From Callaeas wilsoni (lineage: Eukaryota > Chordata > Aves > Passeriformes > Callaeidae): a DNA stretch of 64,000 bases. Numbering within the stretch: position 1 is the stretch's first letter; every line of letters begins with the position of its first letter. Under the pieces are notes generated by a model. The model was given only the letters and a program-made list of their open reading frames with translations. It was not told where the DNA came from and made no database searches. This document shows positions 13,578 to 26,379 of this stretch, one piece after another. The stretch is taken from positions 62,001-126,000 of the forward strand of contig VWPU01010321.1 of assembly GCA_013398955.1 (NCBI GenBank). Reading direction: 5' to 3'. Made by a program: the position numbers and the translations under genes.

Positions 13578-16500
13578 AAATGCTGATTTTTCTGGCTTGG
13601 TAAATTAAAGCCATTCATCTGTTACAGCTGTCTATATCATAAATCAAAAGCACTATTTATAGGTATTAACCTGGAGACCTTAGCAGCCAGGGGAGAGAGC
13701 TCTGTAGAGATGGTATTTGTGCTTTTAGAAGCCCTCCCTCCCTCCCATTGAAACAGGCTATGTTTAGCACAAGTTAACAAGACTTCAGTATTTCCTGATG
13801 CAAAGAGGTTTGCTGTGGGTGGGGAGGTTTGCAGAAATGACCTCATTATGAATTTCTGAAGAGAGGAAAATTATGTTTCTTTCTGTTGCAAGACTTAAAT
13901 TGACTGGGACTCCTTTTGTTTCCTTTTTTTTGTTGCTGCTGAGGTTTTTTCTGCAACTGCAACCACTGAATATATCTTCCTGCTCTGTCCTTCAGAGTAG
14001 ACATCTTCTGTTTTGTCAGTGTTTACAAATGACTTAATGAGTGTTTACAAATATTTTTGAAAATAAGGTCCTGTAACAAACAAAGAAAAAAGCAGGTTGT
14101 TGCATCACCAACATTAGCGTGTACATTAATAAGGTTAGGGGCCAAATATGTAAGAGAAATGTTGATATCTAGAAATTTCTTTTCTAGCTACCTATCATTC
14201 CAACAGATGGTTTACTTTAATTCCTGAGGTTATGAAATTAGGGTTTAATACACTTACCTGTGTGTAAATAGATAGATAAAACATGAAAAAAACAAACCAA
14301 ACCACATCAGAAAAGAGAAACAGATTTCTGGTGCCTGGATGAGGATTAGTTGCCCTGGGAAGGCAACTTGCATCCCAAGCAATTCTTCATGACACTCAGC
14401 AGGCATTACTGACACGAACAAAGGCAACCAGAAGGTAAACAATGCCTGTGATCACGTTTAGAATTTTTTAGGCAGCTACTGTGGCCCATTGTTGCTTGGT
14501 ATTCTTTTAGTTTTTGATCTGGCATGGCCTGATCTAGCTCAAGTCCCAAGACACGCTGCCTTGGGTGAGTTCTGGGTCTACACTAACAAGCTCTGCCTCT
14601 TAACTGTGAAAATTCTTGACCAGAGAACAATACCTTGCAGAAATAATAGGTTGGGTTAATGCTAATTTGAGGATCTCTGTACTTTTGCCTTATTATATAC
14701 TGTGGGTAAGCTTTAAAAATTGTGAAAACTTTGGGAGCAGTTGAAACAAGTAGTAGTAAAGTCAGTAGCAAATTATAGGGGCAGTCACGCTAACTGAGGC
14801 TTGTGACAGCAAAATCCAAGAAGCTCAAATAATAATTTGTGGCATATCTTTAAGAATGAAAAAAGAAAGCTCTTACAAATAGGCAGAGGCTTGTGATACC
14901 CCCTAGCAAATCGCAAAGATTCAATGCAGATAATTGATTTAACCTAAAGATTACCAATATGCAGATTAAATTCTGGTTTTGTCATTTTTCAAGGCTTATG
15001 AGTTTAAAAATCAAGTTGGCCAGCATTACTTGGCATGTTCAAAATTCCTTGGCTGATTTAAGGTCAGCCAGTACAAGCAAATGCTGTTTTCCGTTCCTTT
15101 CCATGTGTCCCCTTGAGGGAAAACTCTCATTTTTCTGGGTTTTTTTTTGTTTGTTTGAAGCACAGGTCCACAAAAAGTCTGTCTGTAGAGTTAGTGAATA
15201 TGTTTAAGTGTACAACAGTCTCAAAATAATCTTATGTACACATCAGACTGGCACTGGTACCTGGTAGTGGCTTTTGGCACATGTGGAAGTTCATTTTGCA
15301 GCTCCTGGATTCCAACTGTGGGCAAATTGAAGGTGTATTAAAATTATGCCAAGATGTAAAACCACCGCAGTATTTCACTATTCTGTTTGAATATGTAGAG
15401 CAGAAAAATCAGTCACCTTCAAAAAGAATCTTAAAATCTGTCATTTCATATTCTTATAGACATTCCTATACTGAAGAAGAGAAAGCCCTGCAAACCGGGA
15501 ATTGTCTCTATTAGGAATATAAGGTAATTGCCCATAGAGGTTATCATAAACCTGTGTTTGAATTTCAGATATAAACAGGAAGAAAAGAAAATACGCATCA
15601 ACAAGAAAATGCCATACAACCCTTAAGACAGAAATTGTTTGAGAGACATCTGAGAACATACATTTAAAATTTTACTTAATCTGACCTATTTACTGTGTGC
15701 TTCTAGTATTATTTTCAGTTGATTACTGCAATTATTCACTGAAAAACAGATTCATTAATTATGTTCCATAAATAAAATCATGATAAGCTTATTTTCAAAT
15801 CACTAATCATTGTTTTTAGAATTGCAGGGTGAAGATGAATACATTAAATATAAGTATGTCACGTTTATTAATCTATACTTATCATTTAAGCTCGGCATCA
15901 CATTGTAAGATTAAATCACCCTCCGTCACAAGCGCAGAAAAGAACTAATAATTGGAAATATGCAAAACAGTTCAGCAGGATGGGGACAACTGAATATTTT
16001 CTGGCTAGGCCTGAATAGCTGTTAAAATACTTAAGCCACAGGGTTGCACAAAGAGACTTTAATAGCAGGTTTGGGAAAGAGGCTGAAAGTTGGACTCTCC
16101 CTTCACAGAAGTACCCCCAGCTCAAGGGCTGAAAACAGAGGATCTGTGTGTGCCCCAGCACTGCTACTGGCAGCAGCCCAATTAGAAACGTGTGAGATAT
16201 CTTGTTCACTGTCTGCTAACACAGGCACTCATGTGGAGCACAATTAATACAAGTCTACACTTTCTGACTGCGCAGCTTTTTTCCCCTTTGTTGCTAGAAC
16301 TCATGGTGTGCAAAGCTAATATCATTCATTAACAAATGGGGTGTATATATAGTTTCTGTATGAAGGGAATTACCTGTCCTGAGCATGAAAGAATAAAGGA
16401 TGCAGGCATCCTAGAAGTTCTTGCTCTACTGAGAAATAGTATCCTCCTTATTTTTGAAAATGCTGAAATAAGGTCTTAGCAAATTTATTCAGCACTGTGT

Positions 16501-19500
16501 AGAGGACAGATGTGATGCCTTTATATTGTTATATTCTTAGGAGTCATTTGATCAGAATTTGGGATATTACAGGCTACTTCAGAAAAAAATTACATTGGAG
16601 CAAGCATGTTCCTGACAATCTTCTGTTTCATTTAGAAGAATATATAAAGTCCTGACAATTCACAGGAAAAATCAAGCTTCTAGCAACAGTTCCAGCTGGA
16701 AATCTGTATTGACACAATGAGCTAAAATCTGAATCCCAAGGCTCCTTTAATTGTGTCACACCCATGCTGGGTCAAGTTTTCTTTTCAGTCATGTTTCCTG
16801 TATTTTTCAACAGCCTTTCTCAGATTTCAGCAAAAACCAAACCAAAACAAAACAAAACCGCGCCTCTGCCTGGAGATTACTTAAATTGCTGAGCAATGTT
16901 ACATTCATATACATGAAGGTGGGGAGGAAGCAAAAGGAAAAGAAGCAGAAATATGTATTTAGCAGCCTTACAAAAATTTCCTAAATGACAGACAGCAGTT
17001 AAGGTCCGTCTCAGAGAAGCTCAATTCAAGCCAGATAAATTCTCTCTTTCCACAGAGCACCAGATGGCTGGAGCTGTTCCACATCATCCGTGGTCCAAGT
17101 CTTCTCTCTTGTAGGAGACAAATGAGCTGAGGTGGTACCAAGGAAAGCTGCTTCACAGAATATCTTCCCCTGCATTATGGTCTTCACCATTTGGTTATTG
17201 ACTGGCAATTCTGCCAAAGCAAATGCACATGACAGTAGAGTAGGCATGAACTATAGTCTGCCTAAAGCCCTTTGTGCTATTCTCTTTCTTTACAAGGCTT
17301 CAATCCCAAATTATCCTCCCAAATAGAAGCCTGTCTATTTCCCGGGCTCAGTTAGTTCATTGTTCTGGGTTAAAATTTAGAAGCAAATGCCATGTTTTTG
17401 TGACAGTACAGGTGAAAGGGATGTCTCTGTATTGATTGGAAGTCCATCTACAGAAGCACCATAAACAATGATGGGCATTTAATCAATTGTTTAGATCTAA
17501 AGAATTCATTCTGCTTACCAAAGAAAGTGGGAAAAGTCTCTCACCACAGCTTATTCCAAAATGAAATTACTCTAGTGATTAGGAGAAGCTGCTATCAAAT
17601 TCTCTGCAGTTGACAGAATTAAAGTGAAGACAGGAGTTGGTGAAGAAGGATTGAGCTCAGAGCACATTTTATACAGATTGATTGCATATGACGGATGAAT
17701 ACCTTAGTGTAATAAGGAGCAGCTTTGTACTTAGTAAGAATTTAAGTGATTCTCACTTTCAACTTGCCATCTGTATGTGTGTGTATGCACAGAACTCTAG
17801 GCAGGCATTCTACACTAGTCTAGCCTACAAAAAAAGCATGTAGAAATGCTAAAAGTCCGGTCAGGCTCAGTGTGCCTGAAGCATGTGGCAACCTTAAAGC
17901 AAATGCTTTCTTCATCCCATCAGCTTTGATATACAGCTCCAGAGGAACTGGAAAGACAAATGTGAGGGTCCATGGTGGGAGAGCTTTCTCAGACATTTTA
18001 ATGATTACGCGCTTATCTCAAAGGATAAATTTTCATTTCATAAACCAAATAGTACTTACCCTGACCTCAAATGGGCTGCAGTTTAGAGAAATAGCCACTA
18101 GACCAAGATTGTAACTGTTACCATGGGAATCACTTAGTCTTTAACACAGATGATGAATTTGGAATTAATCATAATTCAAAATTCAAAGAAAATTTAAAAT
18201 CCAGTCTAGAGATATGGAATACTGCTGCTGTTGAGTTTCCAAAAGAAATGGGAAATCACTTTTGCTTTCACTGTTAAAAATAGAACAGATAAACAAACTT
18301 CTGTTCCCAGAGGAGAGAATATGGTCATCCCTTAATCTTCTCTTTAAAGTGATTAAGTAAAATGTTGTGAGATTTGTTTATTTTTTCTCTGTTTTGTGTT
18401 TCTCAGTTGTGTGTCTCCTCTGAGAACCCCTTTCACTGTTTTAGTGGCTCTTTTAAAGAGTGTTTTCATGACAAGGTACAGCAATTCAGTGGTAATACCA
18501 GCACCAACTGGTTTGCATTATGGCAAAAGTATACTGGGTAACTGTGATGGAAATGATATGAACTTTAAAAATCTATAGACTCTTTATGATTAATACTTGG
18601 CAAATAAGCAATATAAATCTGAGACGATGTACTTGTTTCGCTGATTTTTGCCCTTGTAACGTTCAACACAAACTCCTGTTGATAAATCCTTATTATGATT
18701 CCTCTGGTAAATTCTGCATGTGACATCAAGGATTGTGCTGGATATGTGATGTTTTCCTTTTGTGTATTCCCAGAGAATACACACAGAAGCAGAAATTATA
18801 GCACATGCACAAACAAAGGTAGCAACAGGCATGAGTGTCCATACTTGTGTTGTTCGGTACTGGGACGATAAACAAAAACATCAACTTGAGAAGCACTTAA
18901 ATGTTGTGAACTTTGTTAGGATTAAAGGTCTCTGAAACATTCATACAATCTTACATTATCTATAGTTTAATTTAAATGTTGAATTGCTTGACTGGATTCT
19001 AACAAAGCCTTTATAAAATGTCAAATGCAGCTGATTCTCTGGGAGTACAATGCAACACATTTGTGTTTAACACACACTGAGAGCATTTTAATAACTTATG
19101 AAGTGTACCTGCTAGTCACATTTTTAATTTATGTAAATCCTTTTAATTTTTTCCAGGTTTCTTTTTTTAAATCAGTGAAAGATTAAAATTTGGCATTTGA
19201 AAAAGCTGTTATAATGAACAAAGCAGAAAAATCAGCTATTCAAACCTAATGATATTTTTATTCTTTATTTTTTCTTTTGCAATTTCATGGAAACATAAAA
19301 TTTTGTAACAAATTACCTTACTGGTGCAGTTTACTACATTGGAGGTAGATGAAACTCATAGATAATTTGCAAGGTAATTACTGACATCTTGGGTTGACTG
19401 TCAAAAGAGAGAGACTATTTTCTTTCACCTCCATTTTTCTTAGTATTTCATATTCTATATTAATGCTGGCAAAAAAGCATACAGGGCAATTGACAGACAT

Positions 19501-20663
19501 AACACTAGGAGAAATTTACTTTGCAACATTAAATAAGGCTGTCAGCTTTCCTCTTCATTTAGTAAACACATGTACAACAATCTACTTCCACCCAGAGAAT
19601 AATGGGAAGAACATAAAACTGGAGCTAACAGTGTTAGACAACAGTGGAAAATTATTTCAGCAGGTATGACGCAGAAATTTTAGTTAAGCATATGACATTT
19701 TTGTAGTAATTTTTCAGATAAATTAGAACATAATGCTTAAAAGAAGTTTTGTGGTATCTACCAGTATTTACGCTAGGTCAGCTTTGCAATAACGAGTCAA
19801 ACTCTACTTCTTATGCACTAAAAAAAATTATTTTCTGAAGGTGCAGTAGTTATTCCTAGACCAGAAAGGCTTTCTGAAGAAAAGCTGGTAGAGTGGACAT
19901 GACTGGGAGTTGATTTAGCAGTAGGGTGCAAGAGGAAATCATCTAATTTGATTGATGATTTCTCAAAACACTGCAAGAGAGTTGCATTACATATTTTAAT
20001 GTATGAAATTGCAGAGACAGTAACAAATACAAAACATATTACTATGTTTACATATGTGGTATCATTTTTCACCACATAATAGAATTTTTTAGCAGCCACA
20101 TGACATACTAATGAGGATGACAATTCTAGAAATGAATTCAGGTAAACCAAACCCAATGTAAATAGCAGTAAGTAGCAATCCAGCAAGCCTTTACTTGGAA
20201 AATTAATAATTTGACAGGCAGTGCAAAGTTTTAGAAAGAAATAATCTAATATACACTGGTCATGTCAGAAAAGATGATTTCTTTAAGGCTAAAATGCTTA
20301 ATACATCATCAGTTGAACTCTGAACTCCAGTATCACCTTATCAGCTAAATTGCACACCCTAGATATAGATATATTTCATAACTATTTAAGTTTGAATAAT
20401 GATGATCACATCCAAAATGTGCATTGGAGTCCCTTTGGAGCTGATGATGCTAACTTCAACAAATACAGAATTTTATCTTTCCTTTTCTCTCTCTCTTTTA
20501 AAAGAAAATAGAGCTTTATTATGGCAAGGCTTTTTTCTCAGGAAATAGTAAGCTGGCTAATTTTTTTGTCTGTGGGATTTTTTAAAGACAACCCACAAGT
20601 CTCATATATAATTTCCACTTTCCTCCCTTCCCCTTCTGCCTCTCCCCCATGCTTCTGGACATC

Positions 20664-21321
20664 TGTACTGTCTTGGGGCGATTCTATGACAATACTGTAT
20701 TCCCCATCGCCTGCTTGATCTCTAGAATGCAGTTTGTACCTTTAAACTGCAAAGAGAGAGAGAAGCTGGGGGAACTCCTCAGAGCAGCTCACTTGACCTT
20801 GCAGTTAGAAGTTTATATAGTTTTTCTTCTCCAGGCAGGCAGTTTTTTGCCAGTTGGGAGGGGAGAGGAGAGAGTTTCTAGCTCTTCGGCCTTCAGCGGG
20901 AAGGGACTGCGATCTGCCTCAGTAGCTTCTGTTCATCTTTGGACTGTTTTCAGCTTGCTTCTTCATCCAAGACCAGCTTATCATCTCCAGGACGCTTGGC
21001 AGGACTCTCCAGGGGAGCTGCCAGACCCTGCCCAGCTTAGGACTGCAGGAACAGCTAAGTTTTACAGACAGAAGGGACTGTATAAAATCCATCAGCCTCC
21101 CACTGAATGGATGAGAGGGGGTTTCAAGATCCTTTTCTGCCCCGTGCCTGCCGGGGACTCTGTTTGTTAAATAGACAGGTTTTTTCACTTTCATTTAAGA
21201 AATTATTTCCTGAACCTGTGAGGGGAGGGGCTGCACCGACCTGCTTGCCTGGCAGGCAGGAGAGAGAGAGAGACACCCTTTTCAGGTTGTTTCCTCCTAA
21301 ATTTGTGTCCAAACCAGCACA
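20664..21321 (+). mobile_element. Solo LTR-like element, plus strand
   Basis: This block stands out from its flanks by higher GC and by an LTR-like layout. It begins with a TG dinucleotide at 20664 (TGTACTGTC) and has short GA-rich runs. TATATAG lies near 20820 and TATAAAA at 21081-21087. A degenerate poly-A signal (AAATAG, 21169-21174) sits about 90 bases further on, followed by a T-rich run, a GA repeat (21261-21273) and an end resembling CCAAACCAGCACA near 21321. This order matches U3-R-U5 of avian endogenous retrovirus LTRs, and the last 150 bases resemble passerine LTR sequence as I remember it. No internal viral genes flank it. A clear target-site duplication is not visible (CATC versus CATA at best). 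Boundaries are approximate. Confidence 0.5.
21261..21273. repeat. Short AG dinucleotide repeat
   Basis: About 6.5 AG units inside the LTR-like block. It may be polymorphic but is too short to be a strong microsatellite. Confidence 0.8.
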
Positions 21322-22087
21322 TATACCTTCCCTTGTCCTTTTAAAGGTTTTGCCTCTTTTCTTTCTATTTTTCAAAATCTCTATGATCTACTCTGTTTCT
21401 TCATATTAATCAGCCATTTAGCCTTCATGTGACTACATGAATTTACCACAGATAGCCCCATGATGATAACTTCCTGGGATGGACTATATCATGGTATAAA
21501 ACTTGTAGATTAATAGGCAATTTAAGCACTGTTCTTCCAAATAATCTTTTCTCCTCTTGCATTCTTTGCTAACCTATGGTATTATGATATTTCTGACACA
21601 TTTTTTCAGAGAAAACTAATTTTATTTCTCCTGCCCAATTTTCTGTCTTCCCATTCTTAGTGTGATTGAAAATTCTTGAATATTGGTAATTCAAATGGGA
21701 TTACATGTATGGTGGCTTCTCCTGGCCTGAAAGTTTTTAGGTGGATCAGAGATATTTCTTGCCCCAAAAATGGAGGAATGCAGGATAAACAGATCTCTCA
21801 CATTGGAAGAAACCTTTAAGGCTTCTGCTTGTATCTATGCCTTGTGTATTTCCTAGTAGCCTTTGCAAGTGCTTCTGTTTTAGGATACAAGGCAGCAAAG
21901 AGAAAAGAAAATGAATGGGAAAAATAATTTTCTGGAAAAAAGATCCTATTGAAAAATAAATTTGATCTGGATATGAAATATCAGCATTGAAGAGGACTCA
22001 ACACTGAACTTAAAATTCGCCCAAATCAGCAGAACACCTTTGTCTTTGCCAATTTAGCACTTTCTGGAGTAGGCAATTGATCTACAG
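21322..22087. other. Gene-free stretch downstream of the LTR-like block
   Basis: AT-rich DNA with no open frame of interest, no repeat I recognise and no CpG-rich promoter-like segment. Confidence 0.5.
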
Positions 22088-22327
22088 TGCAGACACTTGA
22101 CAGGAAGGAGTTGGACCTCCCTTTAGATATGGGATGTTGTGATGAATACCAAGGGGTATCACAAATGGAAGAGAGAAAAATCAGTAAATACGATCTGTTG
22201 ATGCACTTAGCAGACAGTCAATGTGCTGCTATGTGTGAACTTCTCATGCCAGGTGCAAATATTTTGCAAGTTTCTAGTCAGACATCAGGAACTAGTACGG
22301 TTAATTTGAAAGTATTGACAAAAGGTG
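22088..22327 (+). CDS. Unrecognised exon-like open frame
   Basis: A plus-strand frame is open from just after an in-frame TGA (22078-22080) to a TAG at about 22362. An acceptor-like CTACAG ends at 22087, and a good donor-like GGTG|GTAAGT lies at 22324-22333, which would give a 240-base internal exon. The translation has a balanced composition, with the acidic start DRKELDLPLDMG, the helix-like SKYDLLMHLADSQCAAMCEL and a Ser/Thr-rich end, unlike the hydrophobic chance frames around it. I do not recognise the protein. The pyrimidine tract before the acceptor is weak and no partner exon was found. It may be a chance frame, a decayed retrocopy or one exon of a gene lying outside the window. Confidence 0.2.
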
Positions 22328-25300
22328 GTAAGTCACATTCTTTTGATCTAGGGGTAATGTAGCTTTGATAATTTTAAGAACTTTGTTTATAGTAAGAAAT
22401 GAGAACAGTAGGTTTAATTACAGCACTTCGTCCTTATATAAAATCTGTTTGTTATAGATATAACACATGTAACCTATTTCCCAACATTCAGTCTGGGCTA
22501 GAGTTGCGAAAAAAATTCTCTTAATCAGCAATAGTGGTGTACGAACCATAATTGTTCTGAGAAACAATGATTAGAAAAACATTAATACAAGAACTCTTAC
22601 ATGGACTGTACAACCAGAATTGTACTTTTGTTCATCTATTCTTGAAGAAAAACTTTAGGTACTTCTAAAAAAAGGATAAAAGCAACTAAAATTCTCTCCC
22701 CTTTAACCCACACATTTCTGCTTTTCTCAGAAAACAGTTTAAAAATCTTCCATATATGCTTAGTTCCTTCTGCCCTTCTAAAATACATCTTTTGCATTTC
22801 TGCAAAATAAAGCCTTGTGGAAGTTTCTGAGGTGTTGCACATATTTTTAAGTATTCAAGAAGCAGCAATAACAGAATTAATCTTTTCCCAGGGGACAACT
22901 TGAATTATGGATGACAAGCAGAATAATCAGCTGCTACAGCCAATCAGTCTAGTGGTAGAATCTGTTGCTATATTTTGCTTGTGTCCAAGGCAGTCTTCAC
23001 CCTTCCAGCACTATCACAAAGGAAATTTAAAGGCAAAACTGGGAGCACTTTCCATCATGTAAATAAACATATATCATTGTTGTGTTTCATCTGATTGAAC
23101 CCAAATTATGAGAATCCAGTCTGTTGATTCTCCTGAATGAGTTTCATACCAATCTGACAAGATATTTCAAATTTCCTTAGAAGAAGAAAATAAGAGCTTG
23201 ATATTGACACAAGAAATATTTTATTTAGAACAGGGCTCTCTTAATATCTGGGACCAATTAAATGTGAGCTTGATTTTTAAAGCAGAATGTTAAACAGCTC
23301 ACAAGTCTACAAAAGTTAATCATTTAAACAGCTCACAAGTCTACAAAAGTTAATCATTGTCATCTCAGACGTTAAGTCTTAGAAACTGCAAACAAGTTGA
23401 TGATGAGATGGAACCTTTTTCCAGTGAAAGTTCAACAGGCCACCTATTTGTTCCACCTTCCTGCAGCTAAAATCACTGACACAAAGTTTTTGTTAACAAT
23501 TTTTTATATTAATTACATAGAAAAAGTGCAACTGAAATGAGAATCAGTCATAATTATGTGCTTTTCAGCCTTTAAAATGATCAGAAAATTCTCCTTCACT
23601 AACGCAATAAATTCAATGACTGTACCAGCTCTTCTGCCATTTTTGAAGATGTCCCCTCTAATGGGACACATTCTTTTTATTTCCACTCTCTTCATAAATG
23701 TCTCTGAAATTTATAAAAGTGAAAGATTCCAGAAACTCATGCAGATTCTTATTTCCTTGAAGAGAAAGAAGGATATGTAACAGATATTTCACACCCACCA
23801 TCTGCTGGTCTAGCCGGTAAGTTTTTCCATGGAACAAAGCACTGTTTAATACCAAAAAGAGAGCTTGTTTCCAAGATGGCTTTATTCTTCGCTCTATGAG
23901 GGCATCTTTTAACCATGGACATTCAAACAAAATTCCTTTTAAAACTTCTAAGGAGAACACTTTTGTCAAAACCTTCTGAATGTAAAAATTTCAATGGAAA
24001 AAGATTGGAACTAAATCTGAATTATGTGTTCTTGTGTTTGGTTGGTTTTTTCTTTTTTTTTGTTTCATAATTTGATTTTTTAAATTTAGTTTTAATCAGA
24101 AGACTGATTTTAAAAGTTATGGAAAGTGAGAGAGTGTTTCCCTCTACCTATACCATAAACTCTTGAGGTAGACAGAATCACAGATGCACTTATATAAGAG
24201 AAAATGTAATTTTGTCCTTTTGGAAATATTAAGAGATATGTACTCCATTTTGAGCAGTTTATAAATATATTTCTCATGTGTTCAAAGCCAGTTTATATTT
24301 CTTTTTTTTTCTGCTCAAAGTTTGAATTCTACTGGACATGCTGGTTTTCTGAGACAGAGACAATACATAAATAAAACCTCATGGCTCTGCCTTGTCATTT
24401 TCTTCTTTTCTTCTCTACTTTGTTGCTTTATTGATTGTTACAGTAATCCATAAATATATGTACCACTGTTTTAATAATGCAAAATATTTACTTTGTAGCT
24501 AAGCCATTAATAGACATCATCAATTGGTTTTCAAGAACATGACTAATACATCAACAACACTGGGTTTTATAACCTTGTCATTCACAGTGAGCCAAGATTC
24601 AAAAAAACTTGACTTGATTATGATTAAGGGCTTTAAAATTCTGGAGTGCTGTCAGTATAGAGAAATTACTGCTGCAGAAGATCAGAGAGAAAAAAATAAT
24701 GCAGGCATGCTTTTCTAAAACAGCTGGAGATCTCCCTGATCAACTGCAATGCTGCATTTGAAGGTATGGGTAAAAAAATATGCTCCAAGGTATAATCAGT
24801 GAGCAGAGAACAATAAAGGATTGCCTTAGTCCTGGAGCACATGCACTTCTTAGTTTGTTCTGAAGTGATGTTTGTCCAAGTATGCCCTCCTTTGTAACAT
24901 CCCATGTTGGACAGTCCCAGCTCACGTGATACAGAACATGGCAGAACAAGGGTAACATAACTTGTTCTTAGAGAAAAATATAGAAATATGTATTTTCTAC
25001 AAATTTTTTCAGTATTTGAAACAACGTAACTCTGAGATGATCTACACAGTAAGGAAAGCTGGTACTGAAGCAGGACCACTGTACTGCTTTCTCCTGTAGA
25101 AGCTAGGGATTGTGAGCGAAGATTAGATCAACTCGATCCCCATCCAGCTGCAAATGTAGAGAGCAATTCTGCATTAGGAGTGTTACTGATGATGAGGTGT
25201 AACAGAGTAATAAAAACAAGCCTGGGTGGCAGTAATTGTACTTTTAGATGTAATCTAGAAAAGACTGCTTTTAATGCAGATGAAAAACATGAGTTTTGAA

Positions 25301-25530
25301 GAACATTTTCATACGATAAGGTTTCCATTTTATCAGGAATCGAAGTGGGTAAAGAGTATTTTGATTCTGTTTCTAAACAGGGAAAATTGATGGAGTCAAG
25401 ATGCAAAAAGGAACTTGTTCAAAAAGAAGATTACATTTTGATGAAACACAAACGTTGTAAAAACCCCTCCTATCGAATTAGAATTCCATTTATTCTATTT
25501 ATTGAACCTAAAATTATCTTTTCTTAAAAT
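22328..25530. other. Gene-free stretch
   Basis: No supported gene. The minus-strand frames at 23658-23969 (103 codons) and 24666-25079 (137 codons) are Cys/Leu/Ser-rich and look like chance frames in AT-rich DNA. The only structure noted is the two-copy 34-base repeat at 23290-23357. Confidence 0.5.
23290..23357. repeat. Perfect two-copy tandem repeat, 34-base unit
   Basis: The 34-base unit beginning TTAAACAGCTCACAAG occurs at 23290-23323 and again, without a mismatch, at 23324-23357. The copies abut exactly. Perfect identity in unique DNA suggests a recent slippage duplication or an assembly or read artefact. The unit has no recognisable function. Confidence 0.95.
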
Positions 25531-26379
25531 AATCAAAATTCAACTTAAAATAGGTCCTTCTAAAAGGGAAATTTAATCAACATACTGTACGTTTTATATA
25601 AAGGCACTTGGACAAGGAGAATTCTCTGCAAGGTTTAAAAGAACAGATATGGTATGAGCAAATGACTGGTATGTTCCATTTCCTTCCTGGGATAGACATA
25701 ATCTTTTTCTCATCACTGTTTCTTGTCACTATTCACTGAGAAGAAGTGATAAAATTAATCTTTTTATGTTCCTACAAATTAATCTTAGGTGGTGAAATCA
25801 TAATTAATGCATCAACTCCACAAAATTTGTGTTGTTTTGCCCTGTTACTTGATTATCCCAGAATCACAGAATATGTTGAGTTGGAAGGGACCCACAAGGG
25901 TCATCGAGTCTTGCTCCTGGCCATCTCCAAGACTCACACCATATGACCAAACACNAATCAAAATTCAACTTAAAATAGGTCCTTCTAAAAGGGAAATTTA
26001 ATCAACATACTGTACGTTTTATATAAAGGCACTTGGACAAGGAGAATTCTCTGCAAGGTTTAAAAGAACAGATATGGTATGAGCAAATGACTGGTATGTT
26101 CCATTTCCTTCCTGGGATAGACATAATCTTTTTCTCATCACTGTTTCTTGTCACTATTCACTGAGAAGAAGTGATAAAATTAATCTTTTTATGTTCCTAC
26201 AAATTAATCTTAGGTGGTGAAATCATAATTAATGCATCAACTCCACAAAATTTGTGTTGTTTTGCCCTGTTACTTGATTATCCCAGAATCACAGAATATG
26301 TTGAGTTGGAAGGGACCCACAAGGGTCATCGAGTCTTGCTCCTGGCCATCTCCAAGACTCACACCATATGACCAAACAC
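25531..26379. repeat. 424-base direct duplication split by a single N
   Basis: The block 25531-25954 is repeated at 25956-26379 with an offset of exactly 425 bases, and I see no mismatch. Position 25955 between the copies is an N. The left copy stops in the middle of a CR1 tail, after ATGACCAAACAC, whereas the right copy continues into the rest of that CR1. This is what two overlapping contig ends look like when they are placed side by side instead of merged. A real recent tandem duplication is possible but would not explain the N. Confidence 0.9.
25859..25954 (-). mobile_element. Duplicated CR1 3' end, probably an assembly artefact
   Basis: The last 96 bases of the left duplicate copy hold the reverse-complement CR1 3' end (starting CAGAATCACAGAATATG) and stop at the N. 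The same bases recur at 26284-26379, where they join the full element. This is probably not a separate insertion. Confidence 0.85.

Larger units (their letters stand above)
9256..20663. other. Long stretch without a supported gene
   Basis: About 11.4 kb in which no exon could be supported. The largest open frame, 12696-13187 on the plus strand (163 codons), has no recognisable domain, begins without a promoter or acceptor context that I can see, and ends in a hydrophobic run that looks like AT-rich chance coding. Other contents are a GC-richer patch at 10390-10720, a T15 run at 13563-13577 and a small inverted repeat at 12086-12120. Scattered AT-rich segments could be regulatory, but nothing proves it. 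Confidence 0.5.

Noticed and set aside
14250..14412. Minus-strand CACAG|GTAAGTG motif near 14256
   Set aside because: The sequence before it is pyrimidine-rich and reads equally as an acceptor, so no consistent exon can be drawn.
19394..19669. 91-codon frame ending in a plausible beta-strand-like segment
   Set aside because: Surrounding DNA has no splice sites matching it, and the translation matches nothing I know.
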